Source: Annona cherimola (lineage: Eukaryota > Streptophyta > Magnoliopsida > Magnoliales > Annonaceae). From it: a DNA stretch of 64,000 nucleotides. Within the stretch, counting starts at the first letter, position 1; each line of letters starts with the position of its first letter. Location: contig CM059972.1 of the NCBI GenBank assembly GCA_030490835.1, forward strand, positions 17,895,764-17,959,763, read 5' to 3'. Below are positions 48,801 to 59,744 of this stretch, in pieces. The notes beneath the pieces are model-generated. The model did not search any database. It was not told where the DNA came from and saw nothing but the letters and a program-made list of their open reading frames with translations. Both the position numbers and the translations under genes were made by a program.

Positions 48801-49625
48801 CATAGTACTAATAGCCATTACAATCCCTTTCTTGATTTGTTTCTCGAAATTCTCAACTCCATAAGTCCATAGCAACCAGGATTTTGTTTCTCCTAGGTTA
48901 TCAAAAATAGAATCTAGTTTAGATATGAATAAGATGAACCAATGGTCACTTTCCATTTCTGAATACAAGAAAGGGACTACAGTAGCAGTTACAAGCCCAC
49001 AACAATGTTGTTAACAGTCATCTAAATTTAGCAAGACTGATATGGAAGTCATCATCATTCTTAAATATCCTGGCAGAAAAGTGAGACTTATCATGCTAAC
49101 ATCTGGAATTTAAATTCTTGGGAGATAGCAAGAAACCATTGCAAGCACGTGAAAAGGGCTGCATTAATAATAGAGTAACATTATTCTCAAAACAATAAAA
49201 ATAGAGTAACATGCTTATACACACTGAGTTTTGAAAGCCAACAAAGAAAAAATATATAGGAATTTATCTTTTTAATCCAAAGAAATAGATTTTTCTGAAG
49301 GAGGCAAAAGAGATTAAGCTATACCCAATGGTCCAGGAATGAATTGACCCCTCTGGTCTACTCCACTTGCATTCACCATGCTATGATGAGATTGGCCAGT
49401 TGACTGAGTAGATGACGAATCCTGATCTTGAACATTACCACTTAAGTGCTTCATGTTGTGACTATGTCGTGTGGGTGAATCAGAGTTCAAATTGAAGCTC
49501 CTACAAATTGAAGATTGTGGAATTTCTGACCCGATTGGATTCCACCATAAGGGGAAATTTGCAGTGCATGTTACTGGAGAATGAACAGAACTTTGATCAC
49601 GTTCATTCTTGTTTATGTCATGCAT
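42865..49625 (-). CDS. NF-YA subunit of the CCAAT-binding NF-Y complex (five coding exons)
   Basis: NF-YA gives the NF-Y trimer its sequence-specific binding to CCAAT boxes in the nucleus. Exons: 49325-49625, 46030-46127, 45821-45892, 43401-43568 and 42865-43176; phases agree and give 316 residues. The N-terminal exon starts MHDINKNERD and carries QDQDSSSTQSTGQS, a signature of the plant NF-YA3/5/6/8-like group. The core has the A1 helix (GPIFVNAKQYRGIIRRRQFR, from about residue 180) and the A2 DNA-contact segment (PYLHESRHRHAVNRPRGSGG, from residue 214). Residue 190 is Arg where the family has His, and residue 198 is Phe where Ser or Ala is usual. The start codon follows an in-frame TAA 24 bp upstream. 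Introns hold a SINE and a Tourist MITE with a nested SINE. The 3' UTR carries a miR169 site. Confidence 0.93.
44385..44617 (+). mobile_element. SINE with 8-bp TSD in an NF-YA intron
   Basis: A 233-bp segment lies between identical AAAATTAC repeats (44377-44384 and 44618-44625). It begins GGGTATGGCCAGCGATG, has a box-B-like CATTCGAACCC near 44449, and ends with a short A-rich tail (ATCAATAA). It lies antisense to NF-YA. Confidence 0.8.
46630..46842 (-). other. Coding-like fragment inside NF-YA intron 1, unidentified
   Basis: The minus-strand frame contains VMHLLEAGGLTWSH, KWFVQSRPGYVVDDHLHEGV and VDEILELFTPLSFLW-stop. The composition is protein-like, but I cannot name a family. It is not bounded by convincing splice sites. 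It may be a transposon or gene fragment carried into the intron, or chance. Confidence 0.2.
47349..47893. mobile_element. Tourist-type MITE split by a SINE
   Basis: The left part starts GGGGGTGTTTGGCAACAAG and runs to about 47581; the right part (about 47840-47893) holds CTTTTCATCCAAAGTTTTAT and ends CCCAAATACACCC. Together they match the Tourist family of this window. The middle is a SINE. Confidence 0.75.
47582..47836 (+). mobile_element. SINE nested in the Tourist MITE
   Basis: Flanked by AACAACTTTTATACC (47567-47581) and AATAACTTCTAAACC (47837-47851), an approximate 15-bp TSD. It ends in an (AAT)n tail and resembles the SINE at 44385 in its 3' part (GTGAATG...TGTAATAT...ATGT). Confidence 0.65.
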
Positions 49626-50137
49626 CTTTTTCAGCCTTGATTTGTTGCTTTAGGGTGTGACTTGAGGACTAAGCAAGAAACTTCGAGAAGCTCAAGGTTC
49701 CGAATATCGTGTATTGCCAAGATCATCCATGCTTCACAACGCAAAAAATACGATCATTTGATTATTTTTTACTCCTTGAAAGTAAATAAACAAAAATACA
49801 GACAAGGTGAAACATCATGTATTGCCAAGATCATCCATGCTTCACAATGCAAAAAGTATGATTATTTGTTACTCCTTGAACAAAAATACAGACAACACAA
49901 GGTAGCCTCCATTTTATCCAAATCAGGCAAAAAGAAATTGTGATGGCTACGCATCAAATAGCAAAATGTTTAGTACTTCTAAACCAAATTAGGGGTATAA
50001 GTGGGTGAGTTAGGAGGACCAAATAACTGCTGGCCATGCTCCACCTGAGCTTCGGCTGAATAACTGCACCACAGGCTGGACCCATGAGAGAATAGCCTAA
50101 AAATATGGAATGGGTTTTCTGCTGTCGAAATGCTCAT
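49618..50137 (-). other. Candidate upstream ORF in the NF-YA leader (spliced)
   Basis: A minus-strand segment 49985-50137 begins with ATG directly after a strong acceptor (TTGGCTTGCAG) and stays open for 51 codons (MSISTAENPFHIF to TYTPNL) to a possible donor TTG|GTTTAG. If joined to the leader part of the next exon at the acceptor GTTTCTTGCTTAG (exon from 49668), the frame continues 16 codons and stops at 49618-49620, five bases past the NF-YA ATG at 49625. That would be a 67-codon uORF overlapping the main start. The splice choice is inference from motifs. Confidence 0.4.
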
Positions 50138-52885
50138 CTGCAAGCCAAATGGTTGGACGTAGTAGATCCACTCTTCCCTCACAATTAAAATGATGCAAAA
50201 ACTTTTAACCTTGAAAAAGGAAAGTTCCCATTCCTCAGGTAAAAAATGTTAGTTGCCAATCAGCATAATAACAGCACAAATCTGTCAGATTGAATGAACC
50301 TTGTTTGCAATCAGAAATTCAGAATAGGCTGGATAAAGCAGAAGAATAAAGCTACCGAACTCCAAACAAAGTTCACAAGAAGATTTGACCATCAGGTAAT
50401 CCTTGGAGAGCATATTGACTGGTTGCAACTCTTTTCAGTGAACAACTTCCAATTAATAGATCGCATAGAGGCAATTCTACAGATTTCAGTGTCCCTCTCT
50501 CCATAAGATAGAATTACATGTACTTTCCATGAAAGTCAGCTATCAAAGAAGATATTCCCAAAAATATTCTCAGACTCCTCCTCTGCAGCCAGTTGAGAGA
50601 GATGAAGGCTATAAAACCCCTTCCAAACAGTCCATGCAATATATTCCAAGAAAGAAGGTATAAGAAGCACATTGTACAAGATTCTTTTTCAGGAAAAAAA
50701 GATTTTAAATTTTTGAGATACATGCAGGAGCAAGGTCATTCTTCTTTCATTTTCATTAATCAAATATACAGGTTTTGCTCAGGCGCTGAGCGGCTCACGA
50801 AATTCTTATCAAGTTCAATCACCTCATTTTACAGAAACAAGGACTCTCATGCCACCTCAATTACCTATTTACTGTTTAAACTCGTAACGTTGACCATATA
50901 CTGATAAATTCAATGTTGTACTAATTCAGGCAGCTTTGATTCAAATGAAATCACAACTTTACAATCTATATATGCTTTTTTTTCCTCCTATCCTCCCTTT
51001 CTTAATGCTGAGACTAGATACAGAGAATCAGGAGAAACTATCCACTCTCATCATATAAAAATTTTGGGTAACTTTTAAATCACCTTGCAAAAACCTTTAT
51101 AACAAATCTTCTTCAGCATCAACTTACCTTGTCACTAGGGTCTAGGGGAATTAAACGAGACACAAAAGGATGGGCAATCAAACAGAAGCAGCATAAATAG
51201 AGCATGTCTGTTTACACTAAAAAATTTTAAAACTAAAACTTTTCTCTCTTCTCAATCACCTTACTTTTCAATCATTTCATACATTTTTTCTATATTACTT
51301 CATACTTTTCAATCGTTTCTTTACAATTTTTCATACAACTACACTATTTTTCAATCATTATCCCTATCACGTCGCATCGGTTTCTCCCATTTCAAAAACT
51401 CATCCACCAAAAATTTTGCTCTCGAAAGTTTTATCACTTCTCAAACACACCCATGTACTAATGCAGCCACACGTGAGCAGCAACAACATTCCTACCATCA
51501 TTATTTGTTGAGTAGCTGTATCTAGCATATAGGGTTAGACACACTGATCTTGGCACCTTTCCCCATTAAGTGCCAGAAACACAGATAGACCATTGGTTTC
51601 AAATCTTTTTAGCTCCATTACAGTGGCCATCAGTGCAAAATCTTTCGGTCGTTTCCCCTGCCCTTTTCAAGCATTCAACTAGCAGCAATGCACCATTTGC
51701 AAAAAGCAAAGAAATCAAGTGTGTTTCCCGCATGTGAATGCTAGTTGGGTTCCCTCAATAACCAATACATTCATCCCCTACGACTTTGCTGACCATTCAA
51801 CCACTTAAATATTTATCCCAACTGCCAAAGCAATGCAAGATCATAAAGGCCAGTAGCCAAAAGTAGATATGATATGAGTAGTTTATAGAAGATCCAATGA
51901 TGCCACATAATTATCTTTTTTACTTAGATGATTGGTATTACCATGAATGTTCATTTTCATAAATTGAACTTGGGTTACAGGGATTAAAGAGGCAGTACTT
52001 AGTTCTTACACTAATAAACCAACGGTCAGAGGGACGTTGATGAGACCTGTTAAAGTGTATGACCATGAGCTACACACGCTTCTTCCCCAGAAAGCGTAGG
52101 CTATTCATGTATGGGCTTGAATGGAAAACGGTGATCACAAGAGCATTGTACAACACCGAAACTAACCCATAAATGCATAGTAAAACTAAACTGCGGTGAA
52201 AACAAACCAAAAATCCTACAATGGACAACAGGAAATCCACAGAGGAACATCGAAATCCACACACAGCACAAGAAAAGCAAAGTGAGATGAATGAATAAAA
52301 GACGATGCACAGAACCCCGAGAGAATGGGTCAAAACAACCCACTAATCAAATTAAAACCTTGTATACTCTGTAATATCTGGTCCAAGACTCCAAGATAAC
52401 TAATAAAACGGGGGCAACTGTCAATCAGGCCGGCGCCAATACCAATCGCCCAAGCTACTTATTCAAACACACGTAACGCAACATCCTCTGAGACAATCTG
52501 CAAAACCCGATCCCCTCATGAGTCATGAAAGAGGAAACAATAGACAAAAACAAAAAAAAACAAAAAAAAAAAAACAAAATTTAAAAAATATACGTTAAAA
52601 AACGCTTAGAACATCTCGCGAGATCCCACTTCCCGAAAGCTGTTGGGAAAAAAAATGAAACCCAAACCCACACCACATCAAGACCAATGAAAGTTTCTCA
52701 AAATAACCCACAATTTCCAAACCAAAAACAAAACATACAGAAAACCCCACCAAAAAAGTCTTAACGTCAGATGATTTCTGCTTTAGAGTCCCCCGCAAGG
52801 CTTCATTTCGTAAATACAATGGGAGAAGAAAGTATTATAAGATAACAGAAATAAAAAGAAGGAGATGAGGTGCTGTCATACATAC

Positions 52886-52969
52886 CTGGAAGGAGTAGAG
52901 AAGGAAGTAGTAGAGTAGAAAAGTAGTTGGGATAGTGAGGGAGCTGTTTTTGTTGGAAATCCAATAAGG

Positions 52970-53020
<51 letters not shown>

Positions 53021-53200
53021 CTGCTTATTCTTCCAAGACCCTTGGAAGGGAGTATGCCTTCTATTCTACAGCAGCAGCAGCAGCAGCAGCATCGCCGAAA
53101 ACAACGGCGAATCTCATCTCTTCTCCTCTTCTCCCGTCCCCCTCTCTCTTTTTCCAACCCAACTCCTGAAGCCCAACTCCCAAGTCTTCCAACCCTCCTC
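52886..53200 (-). other. Probable 5' UTR exon and core promoter region of NF-YA
   Basis: A donor CTTCCAG|GTATGTATG ends the putative leader exon at 52886. Upstream on the minus strand are a pyrimidine-rich leader, a (GA)n run at 52974-53016 and a (GCT)n run at 53071-53091. The right border is a guess, since no transcription start can be read. It is more than 3 kb from the start codon, a long leader intron as seen in other NF-YA genes. Confidence 0.5.
52974..53016. repeat. (CT)n microsatellite in the NF-YA leader
   Basis: About 21 CT units on the plus strand, GA on the transcribed sense strand. GA-rich leaders and promoters are common in plants. Confidence 0.9.
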
Positions 53201-53395
53201 CCGTTGGCTAGTGCTACTGCGATCCGCGCGAAGATTAGCCGCGCCCAACGTCAATTGCCTACCGTGCCGCACGTGCCCACTACGTCTCACACGCGTTTTT
53301 TTTTTGTTTTTTTCCTGGAGGGGTTGTTTAGGAGCTGGAAGCCCGAAGCCGACCCATCAACGTATCTGGGATCTTGTTCAGGGTGAGATCCTGGG

Positions 53396-53992
53396 TAGGG
53401 GTGGGAATCGGGGCGGGTCGACCCGTGACCCGCCCCGCCCGACCCTGTTTTAATACCGGGGCGGGTCAGTAATTCATACCCGGCGGGGCGGGGCGGGTCG
53501 GGATTTTCGGGTTTTTACAGAAGTGCGGGTCGGGGCGGGTCGGGGCAAAATGCGAGCTTTAACAGGGGTGGCGGGGCGGGTCAAGGCGGGTCGGGGCGGG
53601 TCAACAGGCTGACCTGTTTTCTGATATTTTACATTAAAAAGAAAAACCTCGTTTAATGCTAATATTCATGTTTTATTTTATTATTTATATTTACTTTGAT
53701 TGATTAATAATAGATTCAAGCATATAGTAGTTAAATTTAATATAAATTTGTCTTTATACTTGATAATTTTATAAATTTTTAAAAAACTTCTTACTTGACC
53801 CGCAATTTTTTACCCGACCCGTTGACCCGATCCGACCCGAATTTTGTCCCGAGACTTTATAAAAAAAAGTAAGGGTCAAACCGACCTTGTCCCGACCCGG
53901 TATAAAATAAGGGTCAAACAAGATTTTTGAAAAGGAGGGTCAGGGTTGGGCACACCCTGACCCGCCCCGACCCGCCCCGATTCCCACCCCTA
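53396..53992. mobile_element. hAT-type MITE with perfect 8-bp TSD and GC-rich repeats
   Basis: Starts TAGGGGTGGGAATCGGGGCG and ends with its exact inverse. Flanks are identical 8-bp ATCCTGGG (53388-53395 and 53993-54000). Both ends are built from GGGTCGGGGCGG-like units; the centre (about 53620-53800) is AT-rich. An 8-bp TSD and a TAGGGGTG-type end mark the hAT superfamily. No transposase. Perfect TSD suggests a young insertion, just upstream of the NF-YA promoter. Confidence 0.9.
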
Positions 53993-54336
53993 ATCCTGGG
54001 ACACTGAAGTACAGGAGAGTCAAAAGGAAACGTTCCTCGGTCCGGGACTGACTGTGGCTGCTATTTATTTCGTGACCTGTGGCTTGTTTAAATTATTTAA
54101 AGTACGGTCAGTCTGTTCATAGTAAAGAATATAAAAATAAAGTAGATATAAAAAAATGTACACAGTACTTGAGATATAAAGATAATAATAAAAATAGGAT
54201 ATATGATCAAGATTTAGCATTTTTTTTAATAAAAAGAATTACTTTATTCCGACCCCCTTTCAATGTGAAAAAGGTTCGGGAAAGATTTAGTAGTGGAGTA
54301 ACAGAAATGTGAAAAATAAGAGAATTTTTTATTATT

Positions 54337-54812
54337 GGGTAAATCTCATGTATATTCATAAATTTTATCTTTAATTCCACTTTTATGCACTAATTTTCAA
54401 AAATTCTACGGATTCTCATATATTTTACTGAAATTTTCACTTATATTTACACTATTATGAATATGTTAAAAGAGCCATTAGTAACCTTGTAAAATAACAA
54501 ATATGTCCAGATCCTAATATAATTTAAAATTAGTTTGTCTAAAATTAAAAATTTATATTCAAATAATATGTAATTTTACAGTTGTAAAAGTGCTAAAATT
54601 TCATTTGAATATAAATTTTTAACAATAGAATCATAATTAGGAATATGCATCTACTTCATTTTATAAGGTTGCTGATATCTCTTTTAACAAATTCTTAGTG
54701 GCGCAGATTAAGTAGAATTTTAAGCAAAATACATAAGTATACATAGAATTTTTGAAAATTCATGAATATAAGTGAAATTATGGATAAAATTCGTTAGTAT
54801 ATATACGATTTA
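54337..54812. mobile_element. Foldback MITE with long inverted arms
   Basis: Left arm GGGTAAATCTCATGTATATT and inverted right arm GGATAAATCGTATATATACT; inner match AATTTTATC(T/C)(T/A)TAATT(C/T)CACTT. Arms are about 100 bp or more. No clear TSD. Non-coding. Confidence 0.6.
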
Positions 54813-56040
54813 TCCTTATCCTTTTTGTCAAATGAAGTTCTATATTCTACTCAACAATGAGGACAAGATGAGATGGAAAATTCTATGGAGATTTTTTAAA
54901 AAATAAGAAAGTAACATAATATCATATAAATAATTATTAAAAATAAAAATAGATAAATAGTTGTGTAAAATAATGAAAAAATATGGATCTTAGTTTTAGT
55001 ATTGAGTGACAATTATCCAAATAGCTAAGATAAATAGTTGTGTGAAATAATACGAAATAATGATTAAAAATATGGATCTTGATTTAAGCATTGAGAGGTA
55101 ACTGTCGGAATTACGAATCGCTCGGCAAAAAAGTATTCAATTTTTTGACTCGATAAATTATGAGTTGCTCATACATACACAACGTGTCAACATTTTGGCC
55201 TGTCTAAAAGAGCCCTGTGAAAACCGCAGAATTTATTCTGAGGATAGACCTGGAAAAAAAAAATTATTAAGAAAGTAATGTTATGCGGATGGAAGTAGAA
55301 CAACATTTTTCGGTGGTTGCATGGGATCATTCGCCTAAGAAGTGATAATTGGAATTTAAAAATAAATACAAAATAATTGTTACTTTTTAAAAAAAAAAAG
55401 AATTATATTAAGAAAACAAATAGCAACAAATCCAACCAACTCATCTAGGTGTAAATATATAAAGTCAAGCAACACCATTTTTAGTCAATTATTATTTAAG
55501 AAAAAATAACATTATTGAATGAATTCTACGAATTAAAATTTTCTATCAAATTTTCTTGTAAAATTTCTTGAATCGCATTACTAAAAAAATTCTCTCTCTG
55601 TCATTGATGAATCGATCTCACAAGAGGCCATAGCAACCGCACAGGCAAAAGGGTGCAATGATGCCAATGAAAAATGCACTTAGTGTCCAAAATCCAAACG
55701 CGTGAATATCCATCCCTAACGAATCCATCTAGTACCAGCTGCCTACAAGATTTTTTATTATATTATATTATATATTTTTTAAAGCATATTATATTATATT
55801 TGCAACCTTGCGAGATGATTGGATCGGTTTGTGGAGTGGCCATCTCCTCCGGTCAATGCAAGTCATTTCTGATTTCCTTTTCGTGTATTTAATCCCAGCC
55901 GTAGATCGATTGTGCGCATAACCCAACGACGGTCCAAAATAAACAAATCCAATAATCCATGGGCTTCGTCGCTTTTTCTTCTTTGCTATTGACAACGAGC
56001 CGCCCTCTCTCTTCCCCCGCAATTAATCAGAAGAAGAGAT
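54813..56040. other. AT-rich intergenic region
   Basis: No gene. A short direct repeat (AGATAAATAGTTGTG(T/A), 54949 and 55029) is the only structure noted. The last 150 bp, with TCTCTCTTCCCCCGC, resembles a promoter or leader for the candidate exon that follows. Confidence 0.35.
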
Positions 56041-56175
56041 AATGACACTCCTGCGAATTGCCCTTCGGTCCGCACCTAAATTACGATATTGCCGCTTCCA
56101 TCTAGAATCGTCCTCTACCCCTCTAGACTTCTCAGTCAGCGCCGCCCCGGGTGTTTGGGAACCGGTGGGGCTTTA
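56041..56175 (+). CDS. Candidate exon with a targeting-peptide-like N-terminus
   Basis: ATG at 56041 opens 44 codons: MTLLRIALRSAPKLRYCRF, then SSSTPLDFSVSAAPGVWEPV, with TAG at 56173. The start is rich in Arg, Leu and Ser with no acid residues, like a mitochondrial or plastid presequence, and a C/T-rich leader precedes it. No downstream exon of any known protein was found before the TRIM at 56846. It may be the first exon of an unrecognised or truncated gene, or chance. Confidence 0.2.
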
Positions 56176-56845
56176 GGTTTCATGTTCGGCTGCCCACGAA
56201 TGGCATGCACAAATGCGTTGTTCGATTTCGACCTGTTTTCAAAGGGAAATGCTAAAATTTTTGTTACTACTTGAATTTATTTTAAATTTATATTTTGTGA
56301 TAGCATAAACTTTTAAAGAACGGCCTGTTGCTACACAGCCGCTCGTAAGTTGGGTGATTTATCGGCAACAACAAAAAGTATTTGAATTTTGTATAGGTGA
56401 TCTGGATTTTGCTTAATTAAATCTCTTATGGAACCAATTTTAAAATTTATTAAATTTCGCATGGCTAAGATCTAGTATGGCATGCACATTTTAAAAAGAA
56501 CAAAAATATTTTTTTAGAACGCTCGTAAGTATATATCTGGCACGTTTTTAAGAAATAATATGGGACGTTTATTCAAGTGAATTTGGAATTGGAACAAGAA
56601 GATCTTGAAAAATCTATCTCGTCTTCCTGATCATGGATACTGATTCAAACAGCATCTCCAATTACTTAATTTTTTTTCATCCTTTTCTTTTCAGTTCATG
56701 CTTGTTCAAAGCACCTCGAATTGCAAAACAGCAGGAGAAATGAATAATTTTGTGAACAGTCTTCAAGTTAAATCCAATCCTAGATACTACTTTCTACAAT
56801 AGTTAGATCGGATTGGAACTGGACCTGACTTACGCGGATGTAAAG

Positions 56846-57594
56846 TGTAACGCCCCAGGCCTAACAGTAAGGTATTGTCCGTTTTGGGCCTCGGCCCGCA
56901 CGGTTTTGCCCCTTTGGGTTCACGTGCATCCCATCTTTCCCCAAAAGGCGCCTCACTGAGGTACCTGGCAGCCTCCACTTATAGCCCAGGCTCTCCCCCT
57001 CATCCTAACCGATGTGGGATATCACATTCACCCCCCCTTGGGGCTCCAGCGTCCCCGCTGGACACATCGGCCGGAGGTCGGGAGTCGGCTCTGATACCAT
57101 TTTGTAACGCCCCAGGCCTAACAGTAAAGTATTGTCCGTTTTGGGCCTCGGCCCGCACGGTTTTGCCCCTTTGGTTAGGATGAGGGGGAGAGCCTGGGCT
57201 ATAAGTGGAGGCTGCCAGGTACCTCAGTGAGGCGCCTTTTGGGGAAAGATGGGATGCACGTGAACCCAAATGGGCAAAACCGTGCGGGCTGAGGCCCAAA
57301 ACGGACAATACCTTACTGTTAGGCCTGGGGCGTTACAAAATGGTATCAGAGCCGACTCCCGACCTCCGGCCGATGTGTCCAGCGGGGACGCTGGAGCCCC
57401 AAGGGGGGGTGAATGTGATATCCCACATCGGTTAGGATGAGGGGGAGAGCCTGGGCTATAAGTGGAGGCTGCCAGGTACCTCAGTGAGGCGCCTTTTGGG
57501 GAAAGATGGGATGCACGTGAACCCAAAGGGGCAAAACCGTGCGGGCCGAGGCCCAAAACGGACAATACCTTACTGTTAGGCCTGAGGCGTTACA
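56846..57594. mobile_element. Palindromic (head-to-head) TRIM retroelement with 5-bp TSD
   Basis: Two TRIM copies are fused in opposite orientation. Left, minus strand: complete LTR 56846-57026, internal 57027-57102, partial LTR 57103-57172. Right, plus strand: LTR lacking its first 16 bases 57173-57337, internal 57338-57413, complete LTR 57414-57594. The 181-bp LTR begins TGTGATATCCCACATCGG and ends GGCGTTACA. Each 76-bp internal part has the tRNA-Met-type primer site TGGTATCAGAGC and a purine tract AAGGGGGGGTG. The whole is flanked by TAAAG (56841-56845 and 57595-57599). No coding capacity, as usual for TRIMs. Confidence 0.93.
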
Positions 57595-57683
57595 TAAAGA
57601 TACATATCTTTTCAAATTTTAAAAATATACACATATATTGTGATCAAATATATGTATATATATTCATCAAAGGCGTAGCCTAA

Positions 57684-57964
57684 AGGTGTGTTTGGGAATG
57701 GATAAAAATTTTGATGAAAAGTTTTGGGAAATAAAAGTTATCAAATGATGTGATATGATAGGGGTAATGATGAGGAGTAAAAATGATAAAGTTAAAATAG
57801 ATAGGTTAATTATATGGATAGTTGTGTATAAATGATTGAAAAGTAGGGTAGTTGTACAGAAAAATGTGAAAAAATGATTAAAAAATATGATAATTAAAGA
57901 GAGTGAAAAGTTTTAGATTGAAAATTTTTAAGTTGACATTTTTTCCTCGTTGCCAAACACACCC
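57684..57964. mobile_element. Tourist-type MITE with TAA target duplication
   Basis: Ends AGGTGTGTTTGGGAATGG and inverted GGGTGTGTTTGGCAACG, flanked by TAA (57681-57683 and 57965-57967). 281 bp. Close relative of the elements at 29559 and 59044. Confidence 0.88.
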
Positions 57965-58281
57965 TAACTTGATAACATCCTGACAGATGTGCTAGATCAA
58001 CTCGAGTTTGATCCAAGAAGTGTAGCTTTTGTCTCTCATTTATTAACAATAGCTTGTATATCTCATCTGTATTAAGAGTGTATTCTCCTATTGTCCGTAT
58101 ACATGGAATAGTCTCTCATAGCAATTTTCTTCTCTAAGATCCATTTGATAATACTGAAGAAGAAAAAGAAAAAATTAATTATTTATTCTCCCTTATAATT
58201 TAATATTTTAACGATAAAAAATCCCATTTTACAATTATTATCTAATTTTCAATCACTATTTCATATTTTCTTATACAATTA

Positions 58282-58560
58282 GGGTGTGTTTGTAAAGTGA
58301 TAAAAATTTTGAATGCGAAGTTTTTTGTATAAAAATTTTTAAAATTAGAGAAAATGATGTGATATAATTGGGGGAATGATAATGAATAAAAAGAATAAAG
58401 TTAATATAGATAAATTAGTTTTATGCATAGTTGTATAGAAAATTATTAAAAATATGGTAGTTTGTACAGAAAAAGTGTAAAAAATAATTAACAAATAAGA
58501 TAATTATGGAAATTGAGAAGTTCTACATCGAAAAGTTTTAGGTAACAAATTTTATCTTAA
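58282..58560. mobile_element. Tourist-type MITE, right end degraded
   Basis: Starts GGGTGTGTTTGTAAAGTGAT; the interior (GAATAAAAAGAATAAAGTTA, TAGTTGTATAGAAAATTATT) matches the family. The right terminal repeat is not recognisable after about 58560. Confidence 0.7.
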
Positions 58561-59043
58561 AAAAAACTCAACCTTAATCTACACATCTTAATTTGTCATG
58601 TTTCTTTATAATTACCACACGCACATTATTCATTTACTTTTAAAAAAAATTTCCTAATTTTTTATGTTATCAATTAGAACCAAAAGTTGTCAACTAGGTC
58701 ATGCCTAGTTTTATAGCACCATTTTTCCTTAAATGGGAGAGCTTTGTCTCCCTGTTAATTGGATGAGAGCTTGAGTCCCCCAAAGTAATGGATAAAAGCA
58801 TGTAATATCATATCGCTCTTAAAAAATCATAAGAATATCTGGAAGGCTTAATTGTAATAAAAATATAAAATTGATGTAAAAATATACCAATACAAAAAAT
58901 TCTAAACCGCAAGCTTTCAACATAGTATCAGTAATGAGAGAGATTTTTTTAAATTTCACACGAGACAAACAATGGTAATTAACTTGGATCTTATTAGAAA
59001 CATCATACCTGACCTGAAATATTATCAAAATTTTAGTATTTAA

Positions 59044-59324
59044 GAGTATGTTTGGGAACGGATAAAATTTTTGGTGAAAAGTTTTTTAAAGTAAAAGCTG
59101 TCAAATAATGTGATATGATAGAGATAATGATGAGAAGTAAAGAGAATAAAGTTAAAATAAATAGGTTAGTTGTATAGATAATTGTGTAGAAGTGATTGAA
59201 AAGTATGATATTTGTATAGAAAAATGTGAAAAAATGATTAAAAAAATATAGTAGTTATAGAGAGTGAAAAGTTTTAAATTGAAAAGTTTTAAGTTTACGT
59301 TTTATACCCATTGCAAAAACACCA
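59044..59324. mobile_element. Tourist-type MITE with TAA target duplication
   Basis: Starts GAGTATGTTTGGGAACGG, ends GCAAAAACACCA, flanked by TAA (59041-59043 and 59325-59327). Interior like 57684-57964. Confidence 0.82.
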
Positions 59325-59744
59325 TAAGATTGCGAATAGCAGTCTTATTTTATTTTGCGTTATGATCTAATGTGTTGCTGCGTGTTCAGTGCACCTTTTT
59401 CTTAGTTTTAAATATTTTTCAAGATATAAATCATTTATAATATTGATGTATATGTATCTATTTATGATACTAAAAATTAAATATATTAAGAACTATTTAT
59501 GTTTTATATTTATTTGTAATTTTAATAGTTATATAGTCACCCTTGAAAGTGTGTTGAAATTTTAAGATATATAAGTTTCTAAGTGATTGGTGATGTTTGA
59601 AAAAAAAACCTGTTAATAAAGAAGATGAATCGTTTAAATCTTTAAAGTTTCTAACCAAAAAAAAAAAAAAAAGGATGGGTTGCATTGCTTCAGAACGCTT
59701 TCATTCTTCCGTTGTTTATCCCTCAATTGCTCCCCTAGCTTTTT

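Noticed and set aside
53042..53386. Plus-strand frame with poly-Gln (MEGSMPSILQQQ)
   Set aside because: The Gln run is the CAG microsatellite read in frame, inside the antisense NF-YA leader; the rest shows no family pattern.
56787..57683. Several 60-110-codon frames repeated on both strands
   Set aside because: They are mirror translations of the GC-rich TRIM LTRs and are not genes.
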